From Emmonsiellopsis sp. PD_33 (Eukaryota; Ascomycota; Eurotiomycetes; Onygenales; Ajellomycetaceae): a DNA stretch of 64,000 nt. The stretch spans positions 1-64,000 of the forward strand of contig JANTQF010000140.1 in assembly GCA_032988165.1 (NCBI GenBank), given 5' to 3'. The notes under the pieces are model-generated. The model was not told the origin of the DNA, did not search any database, and was given only the letters and a program-made list of their open reading frames with translations. How positions within the stretch are numbered: position 1 is the first letter of the stretch; every line of letters starts with the position of its first letter. This document shows, piece after piece, positions 1 to 10,650 of the stretch. The translations under genes were made by a program, and so were the position numbers.

Positions 1-200
1 CGGGAGGCGGTGGGCGGGGGGATGTGGGGGGGGTGTGGGGAGCTGGGTAGAGGGCGGTGGGTAGGGGGGTGGTTGGGGTGGGGGGGGGGGAGTGAGGCGG
101 AGGGGGTGGTGGGGGGGGGTGGGGGGGGGTGGGTAGGATAGGAGTGAGGGAGGGGGGGGGGTGGGGGGGGAGGGGGGGTGGGGGGGGATGGGGTGGGGGG
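1..200 (+). repeat. G-rich low-complexity tract (plus strand) coding Pro-rich tail on minus
   Basis: The first 200 bases are nearly all G with interspersed T/A on the plus strand, including runs of ten or more G. Read on the minus strand in the frame of the transcription factor they stay open and encode mainly proline with Ser, Thr, His and Gln. Homopolymer runs this long are prone to sequencing error, so the exact frame here is less certain than upstream. Confidence 0.75.
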
Positions 201-2939
201 TATAGGGGTTGTTTGTGCTGTTGGGGTTTGTGAGGTCTGCGGTGTCGGGGACGGTGGGGAAGGGGGGGAGGTCGGTCATTGTCGGGGAGAAGTCGTTGGT
301 TGAGGTGAGGTGGGTTGGTTGCTGTTGCGGTGCTTGTTGCTGCGGTTGCTGCTGTTGGTGAGGTGGGAGGCTGAAGTTTATGGTTGGGGATACTTGTTGA
401 TGGTTGCGAATTGGGGCGATTTGTTTGGAGCTGCGGTGTCTGGGTTTGCGGGAGGGGGCGGAGGTTGGTGATATTGTTTGGTGTTTGACGGAAGGGGGAT
501 TCTGAGGCGGGAAGAATAGCGGTTGTTGGTTAGAAGATATAGGGGCGGCGGTCATAACTTGGCTGGGATAGTGGCGGCTCTGAGCATCGCGAGAAATGGC
601 AGAGGACCTGGAGTGGAATTAGATATTGGATCAAGATAGGCCAAAAACAAGGGGTGATAGGGGATATACATACCCGTCATTAGCTGGCTCGATGGGCATA
701 TCGACCAACTTAACATGAGACCCATCGATGGATTGCCCAGGATAGCGGTCAAAAAAGTCCTCCAGATGGAAAACGGGCGAGAACCGCATGGGGTTACTAG
801 CCAATGACCGCACAATTTCCGAGTGACAACTGTATATATTCTGCAACATGTCTCGTTGGTACTGTACCCCGGCCCACAGATTTCTTAGCCAAGTCAATTG
901 CTGTATTTCCCGGGCAAGAAACTCAGCACTGGATGAAAAGACTTCTCCTTCCTTTCCCTTGTAGTGAACACCATGTATGTGGACGGTGCCGGCAGTACAG
1001 ACACAGTATCCAACAAATGATGACCACTCAATCAGCGGTGCGTTTTTGCCAAGCTCAACCAGCTCCGCAATGGCATTAGAATGCGAGAAACAGAGATTAG
1101 TGGCTTCGATTTGCCAGGACTGGTGCTGTCCAGTTCCCCGAAGCTCGACGAGGTCGATGGGTAAGAATGGGCGGTAGATCAAGCAGTGGACAAGATGATA
1201 GATCAGCTTGCTAAGCAGCAGCGTCGTGCTTTCTGGATGTCCGAAAAGTGCTTCAATAGAGACGAACATGTCTTGCGTACCCGCTGCCCAAATATCTAGC
1301 TCCTGACGGATCTTGGAAAGATTGGAAAGCGAGTGCCAGGGGAAATGCGAGTCACCCTTGACTCCGCCCGCGGCTAGGTATTGGTTGGTTATCCCCAGAA
1401 TCCTTGTTATATCAATGAGTAGTGCACCTGCGTCTTGTCCTCTCCTGCGCGAATCGGAAGAGTAATGTATGTTTGGCCCTGCGTTGAACATTTCTCCTTC
1501 GACGGGTAGGCCGCCTGACGGAGAGGACCACGAAGGTAAACGAAGGGCGATGGAATTATCCGCAAGGAGGGGTGGACGTTTCGAGCCGCACGCAAAGAAC
1601 CTGTCCAGCATATAACAGGTCCAGAAAAGCCGTCTTCTTGTCTCTCTTTCGGATGACAACAGTTTTGCCCGAGGCGAGCCCTCGCGGTTCAAGTCCAGCG
1701 CTACCGCCATGCCTATGCAATTTGCTGTGATTTGTGTCAGCATTATGCACATAGATTATGGAGTCTGTGGTTCTTACAGAGCGTCATATAAGTTTTCTTC
1801 CCTTGGCCATTAGCAAAAAAGCCCATTGAGAGAAGGAGCAGAGTTTGAAGGCTTTCGATGGATGGTTCGTCTGGATCGATGCCTTGCCGCGCTTTCACCG
1901 CGTATTCTTGGGCGGACTGACGAAGCGAAGAATCAGGGGCACCGGGTAGGGCTGTGTATCTATAGACATATAAATTACCAAATGAAGCCATCACAGCAAG
2001 CGCAAAATAAACGACATACCTGAGTGTAATAGCGTATATGGCCATGGATAAGAATTGGGGCAACTGGCCCATTTGGTGTCGCTGACGAGTGCTTGGCTCA
2101 TCAAGGACGAAGAAAGGCTTCCCATTAATCCTACCAAAGAATGTATCGAGCATAGAATCTGACAAAACAACGGGCGGTGAGGGAATAGTTTGGTTGGGCA
2201 TCAGGGGAGATTGGTCGCTATATGGGTCATGCGGGTGGTGGTAGGAATCTTCTTTTCGTGATTTCGCGGATAGCGGAATGGCATGCCGTGAATCCGCGGG
2301 GGAGAAAACATCTGTATCCAACGTTGGCGGTTCCTTTGCATTTCTTCGATCCGCGATGCGGTCGGAAGGCGAACTGTCCTCGTTTTTCTTCCCAGAAGAC
2401 GTCGTGGTGGTGGTATGTGTGCTCGTATCGGGAGGTGATCGGGATCGTTTTTCTTCCTGCAAGCGCTTTTCGAGCCCGTCAACGCGCTTCAACAAAGCCT
2501 CCAGGACATCTGTCTTTGGACCCCTCTTTTTGGGAATCGCATCTGCGGTTTCGAAAAGTTGGAGGAGGTTAATTCAAACTCATTGCATTCAAGGGCGGAG
2601 GATAAGTCGCACAAATGGAGTCTTGATATTAAGGGACGGAAGGTTCATTTACCATATATACAAGGGCATTGAAACACGCTGCAAGCCTCGCATGTCGGTC
2701 GCGTACGATTGCATTTGATCTAAAGGGAAGCCCCGACTGCGTGGTTAGAATGCTAATGTTCTTCGCGAGAATAGGATACGGTGAGGGGTGAATGAATGAA
2801 CAAAGCTTAAGAGGACTGGATGGGAAAACAGGCGACAAACCTTTCGCTTCCGACATGACTTGCAATTCATTGACTCGCGGGGTTCTGAGCTCATGCGCCG
2901 GGCAGGAAGCCGGTCAATACTGATCTGAGGACGGGACAT
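1..2939 (-). CDS. Zn2Cys6 fungal-specific transcription factor, 3' end beyond the window
   Basis: Nuclear DNA-binding regulator of the fungal binuclear-zinc-cluster class; target genes unknown. Modelled exons: 2841-2939, 2653-2719, 2020-2542, 1778-1959, 674-1724 and <1-607; all junctions are GT-AG and phases agree, giving 843 codons in the window. The zinc cluster is split by intron 1 (CKSCRKRK, then IKCNRTRPTCEAC and CPC) and is followed by a basic linker (KKRGPKTDVLEALLKRVDGL) that probably starts a dimerising coiled coil. A fungal_trans-type middle domain follows, with LQTLLLLSMGFFANGQGK and ERETRRRLFWTCYMLDRF. After the last intron the frame becomes Gln-rich (310-360) and then almost pure Pro/Ser/Thr, with no stop before base 1. 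I chose the ATG at 2,939; an upstream in-frame ATG at 3,008 is possible. I do not recognise the ortholog. Confidence 0.82.
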
Positions 2940-4166
2940 GGTGAAGCGAGGAGAGAGATGATAATAAAGTCGAGGTGCGCCCAGGTCAGCAAAATGCGCG
3001 TGAGGCAAGGGTTCTTAAAAGTGCCAAAGCGCTTCGCAACCCGACGTTGCGGCTGCCACTGAGCGGTCGTTAGGCCATGCTCCCCGGGGAACAGACCGGA
3101 AATGAAGAGAAGCTAGGCGAAAGAATAGGGCAAAGAATGGATGGCCGATGAGACTAGATCCCCGAGGCGGGGAGATATCAACACCAGGATCGAGCGTGAG
3201 GTCGAGATAAGCCTGTTTGTCAACAGCTGCAAGATGGTTTTTGACGGCAGAAGTTGGTGAGAACAGAGCCGGGAAGGGATTCTGTGGGGAAGAAGGCGCC
3301 ATGTGTTAGTTTGTCTTGGACTCTTAGACGGGCATAGGCCCGCTCTCCGGGGGCGCCAGGGGGCGAGGGCAGAACACTTGGAAGAGGGCTTAAATCTGGA
3401 AACGTTTCGAAGCCTAGATACTACTAGTACTACTAGTAGTCTGAGTGATTCAACATATTAGTCTCAGACTAATGTGAAGCGAGTGACAAATGAAAAGCGG
3501 GAGAAAAATCGATGAGCCTGGAGATCATCGCATGTTCTAAGGAAACTAACATGGCCACACTGTCCCTTTCGAGTTTCCACCCGAGGCGGCTGCGCACCAT
3601 GGGGGAAGCTGATCCGACGTCAAACAACGGAGGTGTGGGCCAAGCTTGATTGACACTTCCCGATGATCGCACAAGAGCTATTCATGCGCAATTTCACACT
3701 CTGTTCCTCATCACTGCCGGCGTGTCTCCATCTCATCGACAAAATCGTATGTATTCTTGAATCCTGACGCGGGACTCGGGAGGTTGGCCAATCACAAAAT
3801 CCCAATCCCGTTTCTCCGCCTGGTCGGCTAGCCTTGTTCTGGAAGTCTTCTCCGCATGCCGTTCAGCCAATCACGGGCCGCTAGGTGATGCGGGGAAGGT
3901 AACCAACCCTAATCTTATTTGAGTTTAGCTTTTCGGTTCCACGGTTTCAGCCCGCACCACGTGCTTGCGGCTTGGATGATGTCAGCAGAGCCTGACGTCC
4001 GTTGAACTTGCAGAGTAGTAACTCCCTGAGCAGGACAGCTCGTTTGTTGCACATCCATATGGAGAACAATGGCCGGACAAGGGTGACAGGGCTGAAACAC
4101 AGGCCACAGTTTATGGGTGCCTGACCACTTCTAAATGCCGGAACGTTATGAGATTATCCTGGTCTG

Positions 4167-4407
4167 GGTGCACCCCACCGGAATGATATTTTCAGTGAAA
4201 CGATAAAAGGTACTTATAGATATCCCATAATTTCTTTACTGACGCACTGGATATAAATCTCATACTTAAATAGAAATATATGGAGACTATAATAAGAAAC
4301 AAGCTGGTTTAAGAAAGTGAGATTTTCTTCTTCATTCTTGTTTTTATATGGGGTTTCCATATAAAAGGTACCTAGTGGCAGTTTTTATCATTCCGGTGGG
4401 GTGCACC
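4167..4407. mobile_element. MITE-like palindromic element with 22-bp perfect terminal inverted repeats
   Basis: Left terminus 4,167-4,188 begins GGTGCACCCCACCGGAATGA; right terminus 4,386-4,407 is its exact reverse complement over 22 bases. The 241-bp body is AT-rich, has no open frame and carries an internal perfect 9-bp hairpin (TTTATATGG, 4,343-4,351; arm 4,357-4,365). An ATAAAAGGTAC motif is repeated directly near both ends. Size, AT-richness and perfect termini fit a non-autonomous DNA transposon. I could not find a clean target-site duplication, so the family is open. Confidence 0.7.
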
Positions 4408-4478
4408 TAGGCCGGGTGCAGCACAAAAGCTGCACCAAGCGGGCTGGGTAAGCGGAGGCACGATTACTGGAATCATTG

Positions 4479-4540
4479 GGCTAACTGGTTGTGGAATGGT
4501 AGAAACGCAGTGGAAACATGGTGGAAAATTAAAATTTATG
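4479..4540 (+). repeat. Short dispersed repeat, copy 1
   Basis: About 60 bases centred on TGTGGAATGGTAGAAACG and TGGAAACATGGTGGAAAA match the reverse complement of 63,608-63,672 at roughly 80 percent by eye. Both copies lie in gene-poor DNA, 59 kb apart and in opposite orientation. Likely a remnant of one transposon family. Confidence 0.5.
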
Positions 4541-5557
4541 GTCGTCCCAATGGCTACTCCATACTCTGTTTGCGTGCTGGAAACACACCAGACTTCGACA
4601 GCTATTTACTGTACATACTGTATGAGAAAGCACTGGGCTGGCCTGTTAACTGAGCGCTCGGCCCGGAGTCAGCCGAGTCCACCACCTCGCCCATCACCAA
4701 GATCCATAAAGCGGAGGTGCTAGAATGGTTCTCCGCCTTTCAGAGCAAGTGGGCTGGTAAGCTCCTCGGGCCGCCATCTGCCGCCCCATTTCTTCACGAG
4801 AATGCCGATTTCACGGTCCAGAAGTGTCTCGGACTTGCTGCAGGGTGGCTTGCCGATCGGCACCTATCACTGTTATCAACTTATCATCCCGCTCGCCCCG
4901 AAAGTCAAAACGGACCGGACTGGCCGAGGATTGCCAACTTTTTTTCTTTTGACTGTTTTCGCCCTTTGAGTGGTTTGGCTTTGTTATTCTCTGCAGGAAA
5001 TTATCTGTTTGCGACGGCGTGTCCGCTACGGGTCCCTTCTTGTGCCTTTTCTCATAAAACATACTACTACTTCTACCTTGAGAAGTTCACTCGGGTGCCG
5101 TGGCTCCACGGCTGATGGAGAACATGAATGCTCTTATCAACATGTCGAACCCGGCCAGTCGGGTTGAAGTAAACTGCTTCATCCCATGGCCCTGCTGTCC
5201 TTCCCAGACGCCGTTGAGAAGAGTGGCAGCATATTGCTGATGGCAGTCACGGCGGGCCAAAATCGGGCTCTCTGCGCCTTACAACATCGAGCACTTGCTT
5301 GAGTTGGCGACTTCGGAGAGTCAGACTGCCCCTGGCGATGTTGTTCGAATAAAGGTGGGAGGAGCTGCTTGGACTTGTTAGATCCTGCCTTGACAAAGGA
5401 GGATCCCATTGTTTTTGTGGACAAATCGATGCTTGACTCTTTTTTCTCTGCAGTCCAACTTATCCCGCCCTTCTCACCCGCATCTAATACCGCCGTATTA
5501 CCTGACCGCAGTCTTGTTTTGGTTTCTTGATCCCCGTATCACCTGGATGTCAACTAA

Positions 5558-7783
5558 ATGGGGAATAAAAACCATATGCACCACCTCCCTTCGAACAATC
5601 TGCTCTTAATTGCTGACAATGTTTGTTTACCTATGCTGCAATATTACAATGTTTGGCCGTCTACTGATCTTACAAGCTAGGTCACGAACCGCGATGACAA
5701 AATAAACTTGGCTCAAGTTTGTAAGACTTGGTACCACATTATGCTTCCTAGAATATACCGGCAGTGTCTTATCACTATTCATGACGAAAGCACTTTAGTT
5801 CTATTAGTTCCGCCTCTGAATCGGTTGGAAATTCCATGCTTTATTACACCGGATGGGAAACCCGGTTACCTTGATCCTCTTAAATACGTACGGGAGCTTG
5901 GTTTTACCGCTCCAATCCACGAACACCTCTACGACCGGTGCAGTCCACTCTATCCCTATTCCCTACAAGTTCATGAAGCAGTTGTGGCGTCTTTGGGGGA
6001 CCATGCGGAGAAAATATTTGCCCGCCTTGAGCCTGACACATTGGAAAAATTGAGGTACATACATTCTCCGAGAAGCCAACAATTTTTGGGCCCAGGCTGA
6101 TAAACCCAGTTGGCACGTAGGAACATGTATCCCTTCCTCTATATTCGACAAAGACAGTCCTGTCTCCCTTTCCCAACGGCGGCTGAAGCACCTATCGTTG
6201 ATTAGCGATGGGACCTGCCTTTTGGCGAGATTGGCGGGACCGCTGGGTCAGGTCTCCTCTCTTGAGGGGTTACCAAGCTTGACTACGTTATCATGGAAGG
6301 GCTTGGATCTCGAAGTCAACCACAAAATTCTCCGCGCAGTTCTATGGGCCAGTCGCCAGAGTTTAGTCACTCTGGATCTCCACTTTCTTACTCTACCTCC
6401 TCCGATCGCAGAGTTTCGGCCTAATGCATTTGTGGTGAATATGCTCGAAGATATAGACGGTTCGTTCCTCCAGCCGATGTCTCTTCGCCATTTGTCCCTT
6501 TCCCAGGTGTCCTTTTTTCGGGGGTGTTCAAAATTCGCTCGGGCTTTTCCTTGGGGGAGTTTGATCTCGCTCAAGTTAATCCTCTGCCCCGGGGTGGGAC
6601 AACTCTTCGGTCGCCTACGTTCAAGAAGACTCAACTGCCAAATGCTCAAACGCCTGCAGACACTGGAAATAGTTCTTGATGAGGATGAGCAGCCGGCAAA
6701 AGACGATCCCGAGAATTCGTTAGTTCATATTTTATTGCATCTTAAACCCCTTAAGTACCTCTATCTCTCCTTGCAACAAGTTACCGCTCCGCTCTTAAAA
6801 GGAATCAATCGTCATATACCGACTCTCCGACAATTAGTACAGCACGAAATGTACTTAAGCCCTGTCCCCGGGCCGGGAAACTTAAAAAATAACTTCGATT
6901 GTTCTCTAACCTCCCGTGACGGCCATTTCGATGTCGGTAGATATCATGATCTTGAGGCAATCGGACTATGCATACAGCCCGCTCACCTAGTATGTCTATG
7001 CTGTCGTCTTCTCACTAACTGGCAATTATTACTAATGAACGCAAATAGAGGGAGCAGCTAGAATCCATACCGTTGCGGCCGAAGTGGAGGCTTCTACATT
7101 TTAGAATATCTGCTTCCCGGCACCAACATAACGATATCACATATACGATAAGGTTCAAGTTGTACCAAGAAATTACCTTTATTCGACATGGTATGAATTT
7201 CGACTTCGGTTTTCCAATCCCCAATGTTGTTGATGGAGAGAACGCCGATACTAGCATCGTCAATAGCAGCCCGCCCGACAGCCTCCAGCCTCCTGTTCCT
7301 GACAGTGGATACATGTCGGCCAATACCATTGAGCCCAACCGTAACACATCTGGCGCCGTTGATAATGAGAATGGGGGCCATAGCTGGCCACCGCTGCGAA
7401 TCGCTTCCCCTGAAGAGTTAATCCTGTTTGCCCACTGGGCGTTTGGTCCACGCGGACTTCAGCACTTGAAAATTCTTGCATATGGCGACTTCTCGTACGG
7501 CAATAGACACGAGGGACGCCAGATTCTCTTCTGTCGCAAGGATGCACCTATCCCACAAAGGTTCATAAACGACGAGCAAAGACTCTATTTGCCGCATGTG
7601 CACGAGTCGAAATTATCCTTCAGGCTGCTATATGAGAATGATGATATATTCGCTTCAATGCAAGATGAGATGCGTTGTTTGGAAGCTTGTCCGACTGGAA
7701 ATATCCTAAATTATCCGCTTAGGAGGATGGGGGATCGGGTCGATTTGTTTAGGTTAGTAGAAAATGAACGGATGGAGAATTGA
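5558..7783 (+). CDS. F-box domain protein
   Basis: Predicted substrate-recruiting subunit of an SCF ubiquitin ligase; the substrate cannot be read from sequence. Exons 5558-5620, 5681-6054, 6110-6989 and 7049-7783 (introns 60, 55 and 59 nt, GT-AG) give 683 residues. Intron 2 has a GCTGATAA branch-like site and intron 3 a TACTAATGAAC-like one. The F-box spans the first intron: HHLPSNNLLLIADN joins VTNRDDKINLAQVCKTW and YHIMLPRIYRQC, the usual LP...I...L..VC..W...P..Y pattern at residues about 8-45. The rest contains leucine-rich stretches such as LKYLYLSLQQV and LRHLSLSQVSF, as in fungal F-box/LRR-like proteins, but no exact repeat count is claimed. The start was chosen because it puts the F-box at the N-terminus; splice phases are consistent throughout. 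Confidence 0.82.
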
Positions 7784-8595
7784 CACTGGTAGGATGTTTA
7801 CTGAAGCGCGGTTTTGCAGGAATATGGAAAGGCAAGTTTTTTAGTGTATTATTATTGATGATTCCTCTGGGATTTTATTGGTGTTTTTGCCAGTAAAATC
7901 GTTGCAGTAAACCACGGGCTAGTGGGGAAGAAACGTGCAGCTTAGCAGAAGAATAGAATTTTTATAGTAAAATAATGTCTTGCAATAGGGGAGTTGGGAT
8001 TTATAGTTGTGTTGACGTTGTGGAAGCGGGGGAAAGACCCGATAGATCAAACTTGGGAGGGCTAAAGAGTTAGGAGCAGTATAGCTACCTATATAATGCC
8101 AAAATGTCAAGGGGAGATAGAGGAAAGGGGAAAGGGGAAAGAAAGAAGTAAAGCAATAAAAAAGAAAGCAGTGCGTTGATAACTATATACAAACAGATAG
8201 AAGAGAGAAATGACAAACTAACTATATGACATGACATGATATGACAAGCAAAAAAATTGAAGATTGTTGTTCTATGCATTTAATGAAAACTGGTTAAACT
8301 ATATAAATAAATAAAACAAAATGGGGAAATTGAGGTTATTATCGCACGCATCTGGCTATATAGTTGTTTGTTAGCTAATTACCCTCCTAACTTGACTCGC
8401 TCACCTAATGATGGAAAAAAAAAAGAAAAAAAAAATGCCGTCTCTGTCACCTTCCTTCCCGCGAAGCTCCTCCGTCAGTAGATGGACATGGACATATGCA
8501 GTAGGAAATAAGAGAGAAAAAAACCACTCAAGTAGACAAAATAAACAAATGAAAAGAAATGGAAAAGAAAAGAAAAGAAACCGAAAAAAAAAACA
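7784..8595. other. Convergent spacer
   Basis: Holds the 3' ends of the F-box gene (plus) and the QutR-like gene (minus), which converge here. It is AT-rich with several A-runs, including (A)9 near 8,416 and 8,586. No ORF with coding character was seen. Confidence 0.6.
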
Positions 8596-10650
8596 TCAGT
8601 AAAACCCCCTTCCAGAAGCCATCCGCACAAAATCAAACGGCACATTCTGTCCCACTAACAACCGCAACGTCTCAACCGTCGTCCACGCCCCGACATCCGC
8701 GGCCCCATACGCCGTCCACCCCGCACTCTCCGCCACGCCCAGCGGATCCCCCTTGCGTGGCCCATGCGCCAGATCCAAAAATACCTTGCCCCGCGTCGCC
8801 CGCGGCGACGAGCGTCCGGTGGCGCTATAGTGGCGGAGCAGCGGCTGGACCAAGAACGATTTCTCCGGCGGCAATGCCGAGACGATCACGAAGGGCTGCT
8901 GAACCTGTTTGACGGATTGGATGGAGGTGAAGGGTTCCAGGCCGGGAGCTAGCGGGCCCGTCGCGCGGAAGCCGACGGTGTATATGGTTCCGATGGCTAG
9001 GCTGCGCAGGGCGAAGATGGCGGCTGCCGCGTCGCTTTCAGAGCTGGAGACGATGATTGCAGCGCGTCCGCGGTAGGCGGAGGGGACGTAGTCGCGGGTC
9101 AAGGTGGCGCGGATGCCCTTCCATGTGGCGTTTTCGCCGACGAATTCGGGCCGGTTGTTGCCGTCGACGTTAACCACGGCGATGGTGTCGATGAGCCCTA
9201 CGGCGCGCGCGGCGTCGCTCATGGCTGGGATGTAGGAGGATGAGCTGGAGAGGGATAGAGGTGGGTTTACGTATGCGCCGCCAAAATTTGACTGCATGAT
9301 GAAGGACTCGATGGAGCCGCGGGGGCCGCGGTCAATGGATGTGAAGTTGTGTGGTAGGCCGAGCTCGTTGAAGCATTTCTCTATGAACATTGATTGTGGG
9401 GTTGAGCGGAATGAACCAATGGCGTACATGTCCTTTTTAGGTAGTTGGCCCATGATGTGTAAGGCTTCGTTGATTTCGGCTGCGGTGAGCTGGCCTGGTG
9501 CGGCGATGATGGGGAGGAGGGGGTGGGTGATGGGTGAGAAGACGGTGTTGAGGGCACGGGAGAGTTGGCCCGTTTGGCCCATGTTCACTGCGGAGAGAAG
9601 GGGGTGGGAGTAGCTTGCTTTGATCGTTGATCGGAAATACTCCAATTCGTAGTTTTGTTCGACGGAGTCCACCATTGCGATCATCTTGACGATATCGGCG
9701 TATTTGGATCCTTCTTTGAATAATCTTTGCGCCTCAGGGGATGTCCACCTCCAGGTACCGGAGAAGTCGTGAAATGCGGACATGATGGTACTATTCCCCT
9801 TTTGTTCCGCGAGGCGTTTCCGAATATCCTCCGGTAGCCACAGTTCTACATCAATGTATTCGACCCCCCATTGGATTGCCCGATGAAGATACGTATAATA
9901 CAGATTAGGGTCGTCCATTGGGAATTTGCCGTTTTCCCTGGTGCATCTGGTAGTAAAAATGATAGGCAATTCAGTCCTTTGCCGTAAAAGAATCACCTGC
10001 TGCCCCACGTATTTTAAACTTGGGACGGAGCTGAAGCCGCCGTCTGGATGCGGTTCTTTGAGAAGGTCGACTCGTATTTCGACTGCATCTGAGCCGACAG
10101 ATAGAATATCAAGATTTGAAAGAGCCGTGCGAACGTCCGGAAATGTCGTCGAAATAAAGTTGGTCCGTCTCTTTTTAGACAACTCTTCGTGAGGCTTATG
10201 CTGCCCCAAAATTAACGACAGAAAACGGGTTAGATCTCGTCGCAGGAAAGGGCCTTGATAATAAAGAAATTCGTAGTGGCACAAGTTGGTGAGCTTCTCC
10301 TGCGGTGACGAACGGTCGTCAATACAGTGAGTATTGATAAGGGTCACATTCGAGCCGCCATGTCCTCCATCTCTCTCCAAGTCCTCTGCATGGATGCCAA
10401 CAACCACCGCGTCGCTCCCGCTTGACGTCGTGGATAGGGAAGTAACTGTCGTCCATGCCTTTCCCAATACTTCCGCCACAAGTTTCAGGATACTATCTTG
10501 CCCAGGTTGAAACACAATCACCACCGTGCCTTGAGAATCCGCGTGAAACGGGGTCCCATTTGGTGAACCATTTGGAAAGGTGCTAGCGGGAGATGTTCCA
10601 TCGGGCTGGAGGGTCGGGGCCATCGAATGAGCAGGAGATATGTGTATCAT
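8596..10650 (-). CDS. qutR: Quinate pathway repressor-like protein (AROM-derived, QutR/QA-1S family)
   Basis: Family members repress quinate-utilisation genes and derive from the last three domains of the pentafunctional AROM enzyme. The single-exon, 684-residue frame shows that order. Residues about 40-165 are shikimate-kinase-like but have GTVVIVFQPGQDS where the P-loop should be, so no Walker A. Residues about 165-400 are type-I dehydroquinase-like, with SAFHDFSGTW (His294) and ADIVKMIAMV (Lys322) at the positions of the catalytic His/Lys pair, then MGQTGQLSRALN and HPLLPIIAAPGQL as in AROM. The C-terminal third is shikimate-dehydrogenase-like but reads GSFRSTPQS and GAYVNPPLSL where the enzyme has its substrate loop and catalytic Lys, so that activity is probably lost. 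Known QutR proteins are longer (about 900 residues), so this may be a paralog or a shorter form. No quinate catabolic gene lies nearby. A second in-frame Met at residue 10 could also be the start. Confidence 0.8.
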   Translation of the reverse strand: MIHISPAHSMAPTLQPDGTSPASTFPNGSPNGTPFHADSQGTVVIVFQPGQDSILKLVAEVLGKAWTTVTSLSTTSSGSDAVVVGIHAEDLERDGGHGGSNVTLINTHCIDDRSSPQEKLTNLCHYEFLYYQGPFLRRDLTRFLSLILGQHKPHEELSKKRRTNFISTTFPDVRTALSNLDILSVGSDAVEIRVDLLKEPHPDGGFSSVPSLKYVGQQVILLRQRTELPIIFTTRCTRENGKFPMDDPNLYYTYLHRAIQWGVEYIDVELWLPEDIRKRLAEQKGNSTIMSAFHDFSGTWRWTSPEAQRLFKEGSKYADIVKMIAMVDSVEQNYELEYFRSTIKASYSHPLLSAVNMGQTGQLSRALNTVFSPITHPLLPIIAAPGQLTAAEINEALHIMGQLPKKDMYAIGSFRSTPQSMFIEKCFNELGLPHNFTSIDRGPRGSIESFIMQSNFGGAYVNPPLSLSSSSSYIPAMSDAARAVGLIDTIAVVNVDGNNRPEFVGENATWKGIRATLTRDYVPSAYRGRAAIIVSSSESDAAAAIFALRSLAIGTIYTVGFRATGPLAPGLEPFTSIQSVKQVQQPFVIVSALPPEKSFLVQPLLRHYSATGRSSPRATRGKVFLDLAHGPRKGDPLGVAESAGWTAYGAADVGAWTTVETLRLLVGQNVPFDFVRMASGRGFY

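Larger units (their letters stand above)
2940..5557. other. Gene-poor spacer between transcription factor and F-box gene
   Basis: No gene can be supported. Two open stretches are worth recording. A minus-strand 95-codon frame at 3,015-3,302 starts with MAPSSPQNPFPALFSPTSA and has reasonable codon use; it could be a small gene or the 5' leader of the transcription factor. A plus-strand frame at about 4,717-5,115 (ATG 4,717, 132 codons) has no recognised motif. A 9-bp perfect inverted repeat (TAGTCTGAG, 3,437-3,445 and 3,463-3,471) follows a run of CTAGTA-like triplets. The MITE-like element at 4,167-4,407 and the short repeat at 4,479-4,540 are listed separately. Confidence 0.5.

Noticed and set aside
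3437..3471. 9-bp inverted repeat TAGTCTGAG...CTCAGACTA as an operator
   Set aside because: A 17-nt loop and a single occurrence; nothing links it to a regulator.
4717..5115. 132-codon plus-strand ORF
   Set aside because: No domain, no splice support, low-complexity C-terminal half; may be chance in GC-balanced DNA.
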